The notes under the pieces: generated by a model
The model's database searches: none
The model's input: the letters and a program-made list of their open reading frames with translations, nothing else
What the model was told of the DNA's origin: nothing
Position numbers and translations under genes: made by a program
Assembly: GCF_017743935.1 (NCBI RefSeq)
Contig: NZ_JAGHRE010000009.1
Coordinates: 186,001 to 250,000 of the forward strand
Source of the DNA: Tropicibacter sp. R16_0
GTDB taxonomy: Bacteria > Pseudomonadota > Alphaproteobacteria > Rhodobacterales > Rhodobacteraceae
DNA: 64,000 nt
Reading direction: 5' to 3'
Shown here: one piece after another, positions 27,739 to 35,560 of the stretch
Layout: every line of letters begins with the position of its first letter
Position numbering within the stretch: the first letter of the stretch is position 1

Positions 27739-28290
27739 ATGTCGCGTTCAATTCTCAAAAACTTCCTCGGGCGGTTTTCCCGCGACGAAAACGGATCGGT
27801 TTCGGTTGAATTTGTCCTGATGTTCCCGCTGCTGTTTTGGGTCATCATGGCCTGCTACACCTATTTTGACGGCTACCGGCAGAGCGCGGCCAACCTCAAG
27901 GCAGCCTTTACGATCAGCGACCTGATCTCGCGGGAAACGGCGGGCATCAACGAGACGTATATCGACTCGATGCAACGCTTGCTGAACCTGATGACCCGCA
28001 GCCAGTCCGCCACCAAGGTGCGCATTTCGGTCATTCGCTGGGATGAAGAGGATGATCGCTATTACGTCGATTGGTCCCGGGTTCGTGGCTATCAGGACGA
28101 GTTGACCAATGCCACCATCGGCGACATGGCCGAACGCCTGCCAACGATGCCGGACGAAGAGCGTGTGATCCTGGTAGAGACCAGCAACACCTACATTCCG
28201 CCGTTCCGGGTTGGGATCAACGAGATGGAAATGGACAACTTCGTGTTCACACGCCCCCGTTTCACCAACCAGGTGGCCTGGGCGTCCTGA
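27739..28290 (+). CDS. TadE-like pseudopilin, second copy
   Basis: A 183-residue protein with the same plan as its neighbour: basic N-terminus, DENGSVSVEFVLMFPLLFWV pseudopilin helix at residues 16-40, then an extracytoplasmic domain, here without cysteines. Paired TadE/TadF-like genes next to TadG are common in Tad loci. It is the last gene of the three-gene operon. The extragenic repeat copy B follows its stop. Confidence 0.87.
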   Translation: MSRSILKNFLGRFSRDENGSVSVEFVLMFPLLFWVIMACYTYFDGYRQSAANLKAAFTISDLISRETAGINETYIDSMQRLLNLMTRSQSATKVRISVIRWDEEDDRYYVDWSRVRGYQDELTNATIGDMAERLPTMPDEERVILVETSNTYIPPFRVGINEMEMDNFVFTRPRFTNQVAWAS

Positions 28291-28331
28291 CCTCTGCTGT
28301 CTCAGGCGCTGTCACTTCGACGCAGCGCAAC

Positions 28332-28411
28332 CCGCCTCGCCAAAGGCGAGGCCCGGCCCAACGGGAGGAGATGCACCTTTGATGCATCGACGACGGGCGG
28401 GAGTGCCCCCG
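28332..28411 (+). repeat. structured extragenic repeat, copy B
   Basis: An 8-bp stem GCCTCGCC/GGCGAGGC with an AAA loop (28334-28352), the fixed block GCCCGGCCCAACGGGAGGAG (28351-28370 by alignment), a 5-bp stem ATGCA/TGCAT (28371-28387), then the fixed block GACGACGGGCGGGAGTGCCC plus CCG. Copy A at 2571-2654 shares the fixed blocks but has unrelated stem sequences. Like copy A it lies 3' to a plus-strand gene in a convergent gap. Confidence 0.8.
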
Positions 28412-28461
28412 CCTATCAGATACAGGCCCGTCAGAGCAAGTGCACCTGACAGGCCACGCGC

Positions 28462-28932
28462 TCAGCCCCGTTGTGCAATCATGGCCGAGATCATTTCGGC
28501 CATGAACTTGCTTTGCGATCCCGGTGTCACGCCGCCGATCCCGATCCGACGCCCCATGCGCCACCACAGTCCCGGTTGCCAAACGCCCGACGCAGGTTGG
28601 CTTGTGCGCAGCAGGAAACCGTTTGAGGGCTTGAACGCAAACACCCCCCGATCGAGGCTCTCGATATCTTCAATGCGCGCGATCACCTGGCCGTCGGTGG
28701 ACCGCAACTCTGTCTCGGTCAGTTCCACGCGCTCGGTCGTTGCGCGCCACATTTTCAGCGCCAACCACATGGCGGTTCCGCCAACGACGAGCAGAAAGAC
28801 CTGCCACCCCAACTCGGGTCCGCCCAGAAGGGCGACATAGAACGACATCAGCGACACGACGGCGAGCATGATCACCCCCATCCATCTGCGTGGGGCCGAG
28901 GCCTCGACCACTGCCAATACGTCTTCGTTCAT
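28462..28932 (-). CDS. two-helix membrane protein of unknown function
   Basis: A 156-residue protein with two adjacent membrane helices (about residues 17-35 and 41-60) followed by a soluble C-terminal domain of about 95 residues. The soluble part (ERVELTETELRSTDGQVIARIEDIESLDRG, read in pieces) looks like a small PH-like bacterial domain. The ATG at 28932 avoids overlap with the divergent gene at 29031. Nothing in the neighbourhood points to a function. Confidence 0.7.
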   Translation of the reverse strand: MNEDVLAVVEASAPRRWMGVIMLAVVSLMSFYVALLGGPELGWQVFLLVVGGTAMWLALKMWRATTERVELTETELRSTDGQVIARIEDIESLDRGVFAFKPSNGFLLRTSQPASGVWQPGLWWRMGRRIGIGGVTPGSQSKFMAEMISAMIAQRG

Positions 28933-29030
28933 CTGCCCCTCCGTTGACTTGCGGTTCCGGGCATAACGCATCCAAGCCTCGGGCAACAGGCCCATTGCCC
29001 TACCCACTAACCGCAGATAGCGTCCGGAAC

Positions 29031-30200
29031 ATGAGCTATCCATCAAACCGCGACACCCCGCAGAAAGCCAATGACGCCGCCGCAGGCATCGACGTGACCG
29101 ATGATTTCGAACGCTTCACACAGCGCAACGACATCTTCACCCGTGCCATGTGGGACGATCAGGTCAAATCCAAGCACACGGCCAAGTTCTTTGCCTCCTA
29201 CCGGATGGAGGCCACACCCCGCCGCGGTGACGGCTTCACGCAAAAGGACTTTGCCCTGCGCAATGCCGCCTGGCTGATCTCGGACGTGATGACCAACCGC
29301 CATGCCGATCAGGGACGGCGCGAAGGGTTCCAGGCCCCGATCAGCAACGACACGCCTGTCGCGCCGATGCAGGTCGAGGTGGACGATCCCGCCAAGATGA
29401 GCGCCGAGGTCAAGCGCATCGCCAAATTCTTTGGCGCCGACCTGTGTGGGGTGACCGATCTGGACGACCGTTGGCTCTATACCTCACGCGTGGACACCCG
29501 CGACCTGACCGAGGCTCCGCTGGATCTGCCCGAGGGTCTGACATCGGTGATCGTGCTGGGGCATGAGATGGACAAGGAACTGGTCGCGACCTACCCCTCG
29601 GCCCTCGCCGGAGCAGCCACGGGACGCGAATACAGCCACGAGGCGTCGGTGGTGATGCAACTGGCCGCCTACATCCGCAATCTGGGGTATGAGGCGGTGC
29701 CGTCGATGAACGACACAGGGCTGGTCATTCCCTATGCGGTCAAGGCGGGTCTTGGCGAGTACGCCCGCAATCAGATGGTGATCACGCCCGAGTTTGGGCC
29801 GCGTCTGCGGTTCTCCAAGATCTTCACCAACCTGCCGCTGACCCATGACACGCCCCAACGCAAGGGCGTAAAGGCGTTCTGTGACATCTGCACCAAATGC
29901 GCTGATGCCTGCCCGGTCAAAGCCCTGCCCTATGGCCCGCCGACCACCGACACGGCCAATGTTTCGGCCATCAAAGGCGTGCGCAAATGGACCTCGGACG
30001 CCGAAAAGTGCTTTTCGTTCTGGGCCAAACTTGCCTCTGACTGCGCGATCTGCATGCGGGTCTGCCCGTTCAACCGGGACTATTCCAAACAGCGTCATCG
30101 CCTGTGGCTGAAACTGGCCCTCTCACCCCTGCGCAAGTTGGCGCTGCGCCTCGCCAAAGATCACGGCGGTCGCTCGAAACCCGCCGATTGGTGGGCCTGA
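29031..30200 (+). CDS. reductive dehalogenase-like iron-sulfur protein, cytosolic
   Basis: A 389-residue protein resembling the catalytic core of cobalamin-dependent reductive dehalogenases. Two ferredoxin-type cluster motifs are complete: Cys284, 287, 290 and 294 followed by Pro, and Cys327, 338, 341 and 345 followed by Pro. The stretch ARNQMVITPEFGPRLRFSKI is typical of RdhA proteins before the first cluster. Unlike respiratory RdhA there is no Tat signal and no membrane-anchor gene beside it, and the C-terminal flavin/ferredoxin reductase domain of self-sufficient catabolic enzymes is absent. Epoxyqueuosine reductase QueG is a distant alternative. An external electron donor would be needed. 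Confidence 0.72.
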   Translation: MSYPSNRDTPQKANDAAAGIDVTDDFERFTQRNDIFTRAMWDDQVKSKHTAKFFASYRMEATPRRGDGFTQKDFALRNAAWLISDVMTNRHADQGRREGFQAPISNDTPVAPMQVEVDDPAKMSAEVKRIAKFFGADLCGVTDLDDRWLYTSRVDTRDLTEAPLDLPEGLTSVIVLGHEMDKELVATYPSALAGAATGREYSHEASVVMQLAAYIRNLGYEAVPSMNDTGLVIPYAVKAGLGEYARNQMVITPEFGPRLRFSKIFTNLPLTHDTPQRKGVKAFCDICTKCADACPVKALPYGPPTTDTANVSAIKGVRKWTSDAEKCFSFWAKLASDCAICMRVCPFNRDYSKQRHRLWLKLALSPLRKLALRLAKDHGGRSKPADWWA

Positions 30201-30202
30201 GT

Positions 30203-31624
30203 TCACGCGACCTGCCCCAGATGATCTGCCAAACGCAGAGCAAATTGCACAATTGCCAACGTCGGGTTGTTATAGCCCGACGTGGTATAGAGCGATGACC
30301 CCGCCATATAGAGGTTCTCGGACCCGAAGACCTTGCAATTGCCGTCAACCACACCGTAGCGCGGCGTATGCGACATGCGCGTGCCGCCCATGTGATGATA
30401 CCCCGCCAATACGTCGTCGTCAGGGTATTCATCCCCCTGATAGACCCAATTGCGCAACTGAAGGCGCCCCAGATTTTCCCTCAGGATGTAGGCGTTGAAC
30501 TGCTGGGTCGAGGCCAGCATGGTTTCCCGGTCGATGGGGGCCTTGGCCCAATGCAGTTCGGACAAGGGAACGCCAAAACGATCCACATCGCGGTCCGATA
30601 GGGCCACACGATTTTCCCGATTTGGCGCCTGCTCCCACGCGGCGTGGAACCTGTACGAACAGATCAGCTTCTTGCCCGCCAAATCCGCAGCCCAGGCACC
30701 GACACCCGGGGCCACACACAGCAGATCCTTGACCAAACGCTTGGTCGAACTGTCCCCCTGTTCTTCGACTACAACGCCGCATCCCAGAATACCCAAGGTG
30801 CGTTGCATCTTTTCGGTCAGGGCAAAGTACAGATTGGCCTGATCCCAGGACTTGATCAGAGCCTCGCCGATGGTGAAATGCGGATGCTCCATCCAATAGC
30901 GGCCAATCGGCAGACCGCTGTCAAACAAGTCTGCCCCATGCTGCCGCTGCATCCACAAAAGCTGACGCGAGTTGTCGATCCCCCCCATGGCGAACACGAC
31001 AGCGTTTGCGCGAACCTCAAGCTCTTGATCGGCATAGTTCCTGAGTTTGACCGAGCGCACGCGCCGGTCCGCCCCGACCAAATCAACAAAATTCGCGTTC
31101 AGAAACAGATCGATGTTCTTTGAGGCTTCGATCTCGTCTTGGAACTTCTCGCTAAAGACAACTGGCGGAGAGTATTTGAAATCTACTTGCCGCAGTCCCA
31201 GCTGCTCGTCCACCACATGATCCTGGTAGTCGGGGTCAATCTCGACGATCTCGCAGGCCTCGGTTCGGTACGCCAGAAGCTCGTCGTAGGTGATCGGCCA
31301 GCGAAAATCGTCGCCCATGTGGCCACGATTGAAATCTGTGGCCTCGAAGGACCGGCAATACCCACCCCAGTGATTTGTCGAACCGCCAAAATAGCGCAGG
31401 CGCGCGATGTCCAGATCGAAATAGGGATCGCCAAAGGTCGAACCGGCATAAATCTCCTGCGATGCGTCCTCATAATCCAGGCCACCGCCCTCACACAAAG
31501 CTACCCGTTTGCCAGCGCGGCCCAGGCGAACGGCCAGAGTGATCCCGGCGGCTCCTGCCCCCAGAATGCAGACGTCGTACGGGTCATCCGAAACGATTGG
31601 ACCTTTTGCAAAATCATACAACAT
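30203..31624 (-). CDS. GMC-family FAD-dependent oxidoreductase
   Basis: A 473-residue glucose-methanol-choline oxidoreductase. The FAD-binding motif GAGAAG is at residues 22-27, FGGSTNHWGGYC is the substrate-site region, and the C-terminal catalytic region has YHHMGGTRM and NPTLAIVQFALRLADH. There is no signal peptide of its own. Its ATG shares one base with the stop of a 41-codon gene encoding a Tat-type peptide, an arrangement that implies coupled translation and possibly joint export. The substrate is unknown; related enzymes oxidise sugars or alcohols and feed quinones or cytochromes. Confidence 0.87.
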   Translation of the reverse strand: MLYDFAKGPIVSDDPYDVCILGAGAAGITLAVRLGRAGKRVALCEGGGLDYEDASQEIYAGSTFGDPYFDLDIARLRYFGGSTNHWGGYCRSFEATDFNRGHMGDDFRWPITYDELLAYRTEACEIVEIDPDYQDHVVDEQLGLRQVDFKYSPPVVFSEKFQDEIEASKNIDLFLNANFVDLVGADRRVRSVKLRNYADQELEVRANAVVFAMGGIDNSRQLLWMQRQHGADLFDSGLPIGRYWMEHPHFTIGEALIKSWDQANLYFALTEKMQRTLGILGCGVVVEEQGDSSTKRLVKDLLCVAPGVGAWAADLAGKKLICSYRFHAAWEQAPNRENRVALSDRDVDRFGVPLSELHWAKAPIDRETMLASTQQFNAYILRENLGRLQLRNWVYQGDEYPDDDVLAGYHHMGGTRMSHTPRYGVVDGNCKVFGSENLYMAGSSLYTTSGYNNPTLAIVQFALRLADHLGQVA

Positions 31625-31749
31625 CAGACGTCGTCATCTTTCAAAATCCACCCGTTTTGAACTCGATTGGGAAAATAGTGGCGAAACAAGGGGACCTGCC
31701 AAATTGTGGCAGCAAGAATGGCGGAAATGGAAAATGCGCGTCGGTTCAT
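31624..31749 (-). CDS. 41-residue twin-arginine anchor peptide coupled to the GMC oxidoreductase
   Basis: A small gene reading MNRRAFSISAILAATIWQ at its start. It has a twin-arginine motif, one hydrophobic helix (about residues 6-23), then the tail HYFPNRVQNGWILKDDDV. A strong GGGAGGGAG site lies before the ATG, and its stop overlaps the GMC start as TGATG, so both coding potential and coupling are convincing. It could be a reduced relative of the Tat-exported small subunits that accompany GMC dehydrogenases and serve to carry or anchor the enzyme in the periplasm. That role is inference. Confidence 0.72.
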   Translation of the reverse strand: MNRRAFSISAILAATIWQVPLFRHYFPNRVQNGWILKDDDV

Positions 31750-31907
31750 GGAATATCTCCCTCCCAATCCTTTCACTCTATAGCAGGTCTTGTGAACGCA
31801 GGCATATTTTCACGCCGCAATGGCGGCTTAAGGTGGACAATCCGCTTTTCCCACCACGATTGGCTTTTTTCTGGACACCGCGATCGCAAATCGCGCCTAC
31901 AGCCGCT

Positions 31908-33092
31908 CTAAACACCGACAGAATAGACGTCTTGCGCCGTTGCAAGTCCTTTCAACGTGTGCAGTCCCAATGAACGCCCTTGGACACCCGACTGCGCAAC
32001 AAATGCCTCGGACACCAGAAGCGGCTCGTTCAGCGTGCCGCAGAACCCCGCCACTCGCGCGGCCACGTTCACATCGCGCCCGATCACCGTGTAATCCAAC
32101 CGCATGCCCGAGCCGACGTTGCCATAAGCCACTTCGCCGAAATGCAGCGCGATGCCGACCTCAAAAACGGGTGTCGTCTTGGCCTGCCCAACGCGCGCCA
32201 ACCCGTCGCGGGACGCTTTGAGCGCAGCGGCACAGGCGGCCACACCATCCTCTTCGGCACGAAAGATCGCCAGGATGCCATCCCCCATGAACTTGAGCAC
32301 CTCGCCGCCTGCCTCTTCGACCGGGGGCACAAGACAATCGTAGTAGGTGTTGAGCAGCCCCGTCGCCGCCTCGGCAGACATATCGGCGGTCAATTCGGTG
32401 AACCGGCGCATATCTGCAAACAGGATGGCCGAGCGGATATGCATGACCTCCCCCCGGTGAACGTCACCCGACAAAATGCGCCGGTGCGGCTCGTCACCGA
32501 CATACATGCGCATCACCTCATGCATGGCACGATTTGTCGTGAGTATCTCCTGACACGCGGCCAGTGCCGGGAACACCGCGCGTAAAAAGGCAAAGTGCTG
32601 CGCCGAAAACCCGACGGGATCGCAAGTGGCAAAGCTGAAGGTGCTGGACATGCCGCTGCGCATGAAGACGGGCGCCATGACGTAATGGGTGTGCCCGGCC
32701 TCTTTCAACTCGGACACGATGTCATAGCGGTCATCCGGCGTGTCCGGCAACCACATCACAACCCATTCGCCGCTGTTGTGCGCATCTGCTGCGGGCGAGT
32801 TCGAATACCCCTCGCCGCTTTCTGCCGAATAGGGAAACAGATAGCTGCGTGCCCCCGCGCCGCGCTCCCAGAACCGGGCGCTGGCCACAGCCTCGGCATG
32901 CAGCAACGGCACAATGGAACTGGCGCGGTCCAACGGCACGCCCGCGCGCCGAATGCGGTCGCACATCTCGCACAACACATCATCGGCATCGGTGGCTTTC
33001 AACGCATCGCCCAGCATGTAGCTCATAAGGTCAAGCGCGGCGATCATCATCCCCTGGGGCAGTGTCGCCAGTTCGTCTGAAGAGCGGGTCAT
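31908..33092 (-). CDS. class III adenylate/guanylate cyclase
   Basis: A 394-residue cyclase. Residues about 1-200 form an N-terminal region without recognised domain, possibly GAF-like. The C-terminal cyclase domain has metal-binding Asp227 in FADMRRFTEL and Asp271 in KFMGDGILAIF, with the later GRDVNVAARVAG segment carrying the transition-state Asn and Arg residues. There are no membrane helices, so it should be a soluble cAMP (or cGMP) producer. The ATG at 33092 was chosen because codons upstream of it merely mirror the pirin gene on the other strand. Confidence 0.87.
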   Translation of the reverse strand: MTRSSDELATLPQGMMIAALDLMSYMLGDALKATDADDVLCEMCDRIRRAGVPLDRASSIVPLLHAEAVASARFWERGAGARSYLFPYSAESGEGYSNSPAADAHNSGEWVVMWLPDTPDDRYDIVSELKEAGHTHYVMAPVFMRSGMSSTFSFATCDPVGFSAQHFAFLRAVFPALAACQEILTTNRAMHEVMRMYVGDEPHRRILSGDVHRGEVMHIRSAILFADMRRFTELTADMSAEAATGLLNTYYDCLVPPVEEAGGEVLKFMGDGILAIFRAEEDGVAACAAALKASRDGLARVGQAKTTPVFEVGIALHFGEVAYGNVGSGMRLDYTVIGRDVNVAARVAGFCGTLNEPLLVSEAFVAQSGVQGRSLGLHTLKGLATAQDVYSVGV

Positions 33093-33236
33093 ACCCGATC
33101 CTAAGCGTTCGCCCCGATGTGCGGCAAGGGTTGCGCTTTCGTTCACAAATGCACAGCGCCCGTGCCCAGCGCCCGGATTGAGTGCGCGGTCACACCGCCC
33201 TACATCTTGGAAAACACCGCTTTCGGAGGACCACAG

Positions 33237-34148
33237 ATGTCTATCAGACCGATCCTTGAAACCCGCGCTGCCACCCCCACGATGGAGGGCGCAGGCGTCA
33301 AATTGCATAGGGCTTTCGGCTTTCAGGACCCGTCCGAGCTTGACCCTTTTCTGCTCTTTGACGACTTCCGCAATGAACATCCGCAGGACTATATGCGCGG
33401 TTTTCCCTGGCATCCCCATCGCGGGATCGAGACGATCACCTATGTGCTGTCGGGCACGGTCGAGCATGCAGATTCGCTCGGCAACACCGGCACGCTTGGG
33501 GCTGGCGACGTGCAATGGATGACCGCCGGATCGGGCATCCTGCATCAGGAAATGCCCGAGGGGAACGCGACCGGCCAGATGCACGGGTTCCAGCTCTGGG
33601 GCAACCTGCCCGCAAGCCAGAAGATGACCACGCCACGCTATCAGGATGTCGAAGCCAAGGAGATCCCCGAGGTTATCGACGATGATGGCACCCGCGTGCG
33701 GGTGATTGTTGGCGAGTTCTGGGGCAAAACGGGCCCGGTGGATGGCATTGCCGCGGATCCGCAGTATCTGGACATCTCTATTCCTGCCGGGGTCAAGAAA
33801 ACCTTCAAGATCGACACCTACCGCCGGGCGTTCGCCTATGTCTTCGAAGGGGCCGCCGCTTTTGCCGATGCCTCGCAACCCACTGGCATTCTTCTGGAAA
33901 AAGAGGTCGCAGGACAAGAACTGAACATCCGCGACATGTCCGGGGATCGCACCTTGATCCGCTTTGGAACAGGCGACGAAGTGACGGTTCAGGCCGGTCC
34001 CGAAGGGGTGCGTTTCCTTCTCATCTCGGGCGCACCAATCGAAGAGCCCGTGGCCTGGCACGGACCGATCGTGATGAACACCCAGGCCGAACTGCAACAG
34101 GCCATGCGTGACCTGCGCAACGGGACTTTCATCAAAGCGGCGCACTAA
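33237..34148 (+). CDS. pirin family protein
   Basis: A 303-residue pirin of the cupin superfamily. The N-terminal cupin holds the iron-ligand pattern FPWHPHRGIETITYVLSG followed by EHAD, and SGILHQEMPEG. The C-terminal cupin is the pirin C domain. Bacterial pirins include quercetin 2,3-dioxygenases and regulators of pyruvate metabolism. GGAGGA lies just before the ATG at 33237. Confidence 0.92.
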   Translation: MSIRPILETRAATPTMEGAGVKLHRAFGFQDPSELDPFLLFDDFRNEHPQDYMRGFPWHPHRGIETITYVLSGTVEHADSLGNTGTLGAGDVQWMTAGSGILHQEMPEGNATGQMHGFQLWGNLPASQKMTTPRYQDVEAKEIPEVIDDDGTRVRVIVGEFWGKTGPVDGIAADPQYLDISIPAGVKKTFKIDTYRRAFAYVFEGAAAFADASQPTGILLEKEVAGQELNIRDMSGDRTLIRFGTGDEVTVQAGPEGVRFLLISGAPIEEPVAWHGPIVMNTQAELQQAMRDLRNGTFIKAAH

Positions 34149-34157
34149 GCTCATGCT

Positions 34158-34188
34158 ATGATGGCCTTCTTTGAACGGAGGCCATCAT
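34158..34188 (+). promoter_or_regulatory. hairpin enclosing the ribosome-binding site and start codon of the monooxygenase-like gene
   Basis: ATGATGGCCT (34158-34167) and AGGCCATCAT (34179-34188) are perfectly complementary over 10 bp with an 11-base loop. The Shine-Dalgarno sequence GGAGG (34177-34181) and the start codon ATG at 34187 lie in the loop edge and 3' arm. In mRNA this would hide the translation start; in DNA it could equally be an operator. Confidence 0.6.
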
Positions 34189-34486
34189 GATCGTCCGCAT
34201 TTTCCGAGCTGTCATTCACGACGACAAAATCGACCACTTTCGCACATTTATGTTGGACACCGCATTGCCGCTGATGCGCTCTCAACCGGGTTTGGTGTCT
34301 ATCACCCCTTGCCTGCCTCGCCCGGAAACCCCCAACGAATTTTGCCTGGTGATGGTCTGGACGTCGGTTGACGCCTTGGCTGCGTTCGCCGGAGAGGATT
34401 GGCAAAAGCCACATGTCCACCCGGACGAAGAGGGCATCGTCAAAGAGCGCTTTCTACACCATTACGAGCTTGCCGAGGCAGCCTGA
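34187..34486 (+). CDS. antibiotic-biosynthesis-monooxygenase-domain protein
   Basis: A 99-residue single-domain protein of the ABM (dimeric alpha-beta barrel) fold, with the typical end pattern of a Trp/His-rich strand (SVDALAAFAGEDWQKPHVHP). Members are small cofactor-free monooxygenases, haem-degrading enzymes or ligand-binding proteins, so the activity cannot be assigned. It starts 38 bases after pirin and ends next to the stop of the TetR gene on the other strand. A hairpin covers its translation start. Confidence 0.82.
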   Translation: MIVRIFRAVIHDDKIDHFRTFMLDTALPLMRSQPGLVSITPCLPRPETPNEFCLVMVWTSVDALAAFAGEDWQKPHVHPDEEGIVKERFLHHYELAEAA

Positions 34487-35074
34487 TCACGCGGCAACCG
34501 ATTTGCGCACCATGTCCCAATAGATCTCTTCCACCTCGGGCAGCGACAGACGTCCGCCCGAGCGGTACCAGGTGTTGACCCCGGTCAGCATAGCGATCAC
34601 GGCCAGCGTTGCGATCTTGGGATCGGGCACGGCAAAGACGCCCTCTTCCACCCCTTGGCGCAGGATCTCTTCGAGCATGTTTTCGTATCGCCCCCGCAGC
34701 CCCTCGATGGTGGCAAAGTTTTCTGGGCTCAGATTGCGCAGTTCCATGTAGGCGATAAACACCTCGTCGGGTCGTTCCGAGTGAAAGCGGATGTGAAACC
34801 GGGTGAACGCCTCAAGCCGGTTCATCGCGCCCTCGGGCCGGGGATGGTCAGATACCGCGGATAACAAATCGTCCATGTGGCGCTGCATCAGGGTCAACAG
34901 CAGCGTCTGCTTGTCGGGGATATAGTTATAAAGCGCCCCCGCCTGCACCCCCACGGCGCCCGCGATCTGGCGCATTGATACAGCCGCATAGCCGTTTTGC
35001 GCAAATAGCCTGAGCGCCGCATCCATGATGCGTGGGCCGGTGATGTCGGAATGAGAGCCTTGGGTGCGTGCCAT
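34487..35074 (-). CDS. TetR/AcrR-family transcriptional regulator
   Basis: A 195-residue TetR-type repressor. The N-terminal helix-turn-helix is AALRLFAQNGYAAVSMRQIAGAVGVQAGALYNYI (residues 19-52), and a variable ligand-binding helical domain follows. A perfect inverted repeat lies 13 bases upstream of the start codon, as expected for autoregulation. Candidate targets are itself and the divergently read lipoprotein at 35174; the ligand is unknown. Confidence 0.92.
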   Translation of the reverse strand: MARTQGSHSDITGPRIMDAALRLFAQNGYAAVSMRQIAGAVGVQAGALYNYIPDKQTLLLTLMQRHMDDLLSAVSDHPRPEGAMNRLEAFTRFHIRFHSERPDEVFIAYMELRNLSPENFATIEGLRGRYENMLEEILRQGVEEGVFAVPDPKIATLAVIAMLTGVNTWYRSGGRLSLPEVEEIYWDMVRKSVAA

Positions 35075-35086
35075 GAGGCCACGCTA

Positions 35087-35104
35087 TCTGAACAAACGTT
35101 CAGA
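35087..35104. promoter_or_regulatory. candidate TetR operator
   Basis: TCTGAAC-AAAC-GTTCAGA is a perfect inverted repeat with 7-base arms and a 4-base spacer. It lies between the divergent starts of the TetR gene (35074) and the lipoprotein gene (35174). Position and form match TetR-family operators. Confidence 0.7.
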
Positions 35105-35173
35105 AAAAACCCCCGCTTGCGCCTTTTCGATCAAACGGGCATCAAAGGGTCACGATCTGGGGACCCACTGCTT

Positions 35174-35473
35174 ATGAAACTGCGCCTTGCCATATGCCTT
35201 TTGCCCGTTCTCGCGGCCTGCACGCAAGTGCCCGAGTTGGAAGACAAGGTCTCGTCGCAGTTGAAGAACGCCAAATACCCCAAATTGGTCCCGATCGATG
35301 AAACCCTGGGTCCGCCCGTTGCCCCCGAAGCAGAGGCACAAAAGGTCACCGATGAGCTTGAGGCCCGGCGCGATAGCTTGAAACAGCGCGCGGCTGCTTT
35401 GCAAAAACCGGTGGTTGATCAGGATGAGCGCGACCGATTGGACGAAACTGTCCCCCGTCCTGCATCTGACTGA
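35174..35473 (+). CDS. small lipoprotein of unknown function
   Basis: A 99-residue protein with a lipoprotein signal: MKLRLAICLLPVLAACTQ, lipobox LAAC with the cysteine at residue 16. The mature part is short, charged and helical (TDELEARRDSLKQRAAALQ), suggesting a coiled coil, with a Pro-rich stretch before it. It lies divergent to the TetR gene with the presumed operator between them, so it may be under TetR control. No family is recognised. Confidence 0.75.
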   Translation: MKLRLAICLLPVLAACTQVPELEDKVSSQLKNAKYPKLVPIDETLGPPVAPEAEAQKVTDELEARRDSLKQRAAALQKPVVDQDERDRLDETVPRPASD

Positions 35474-35560
35474 TTGCACCCATGCGCTGAACCCGCTAAG
35501 GCACGATCCGACCTTGGGCCGAATTTACGGCGGGTTTCATAGCATGGAAGGACCCTCACG

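Noticed and set aside
33093-34154. An N-terminal extension of about 350 residues for the cyclase
   Set aside because: The extension is the exact complement of pirin; the cyclase has a plausible ATG at 33092.
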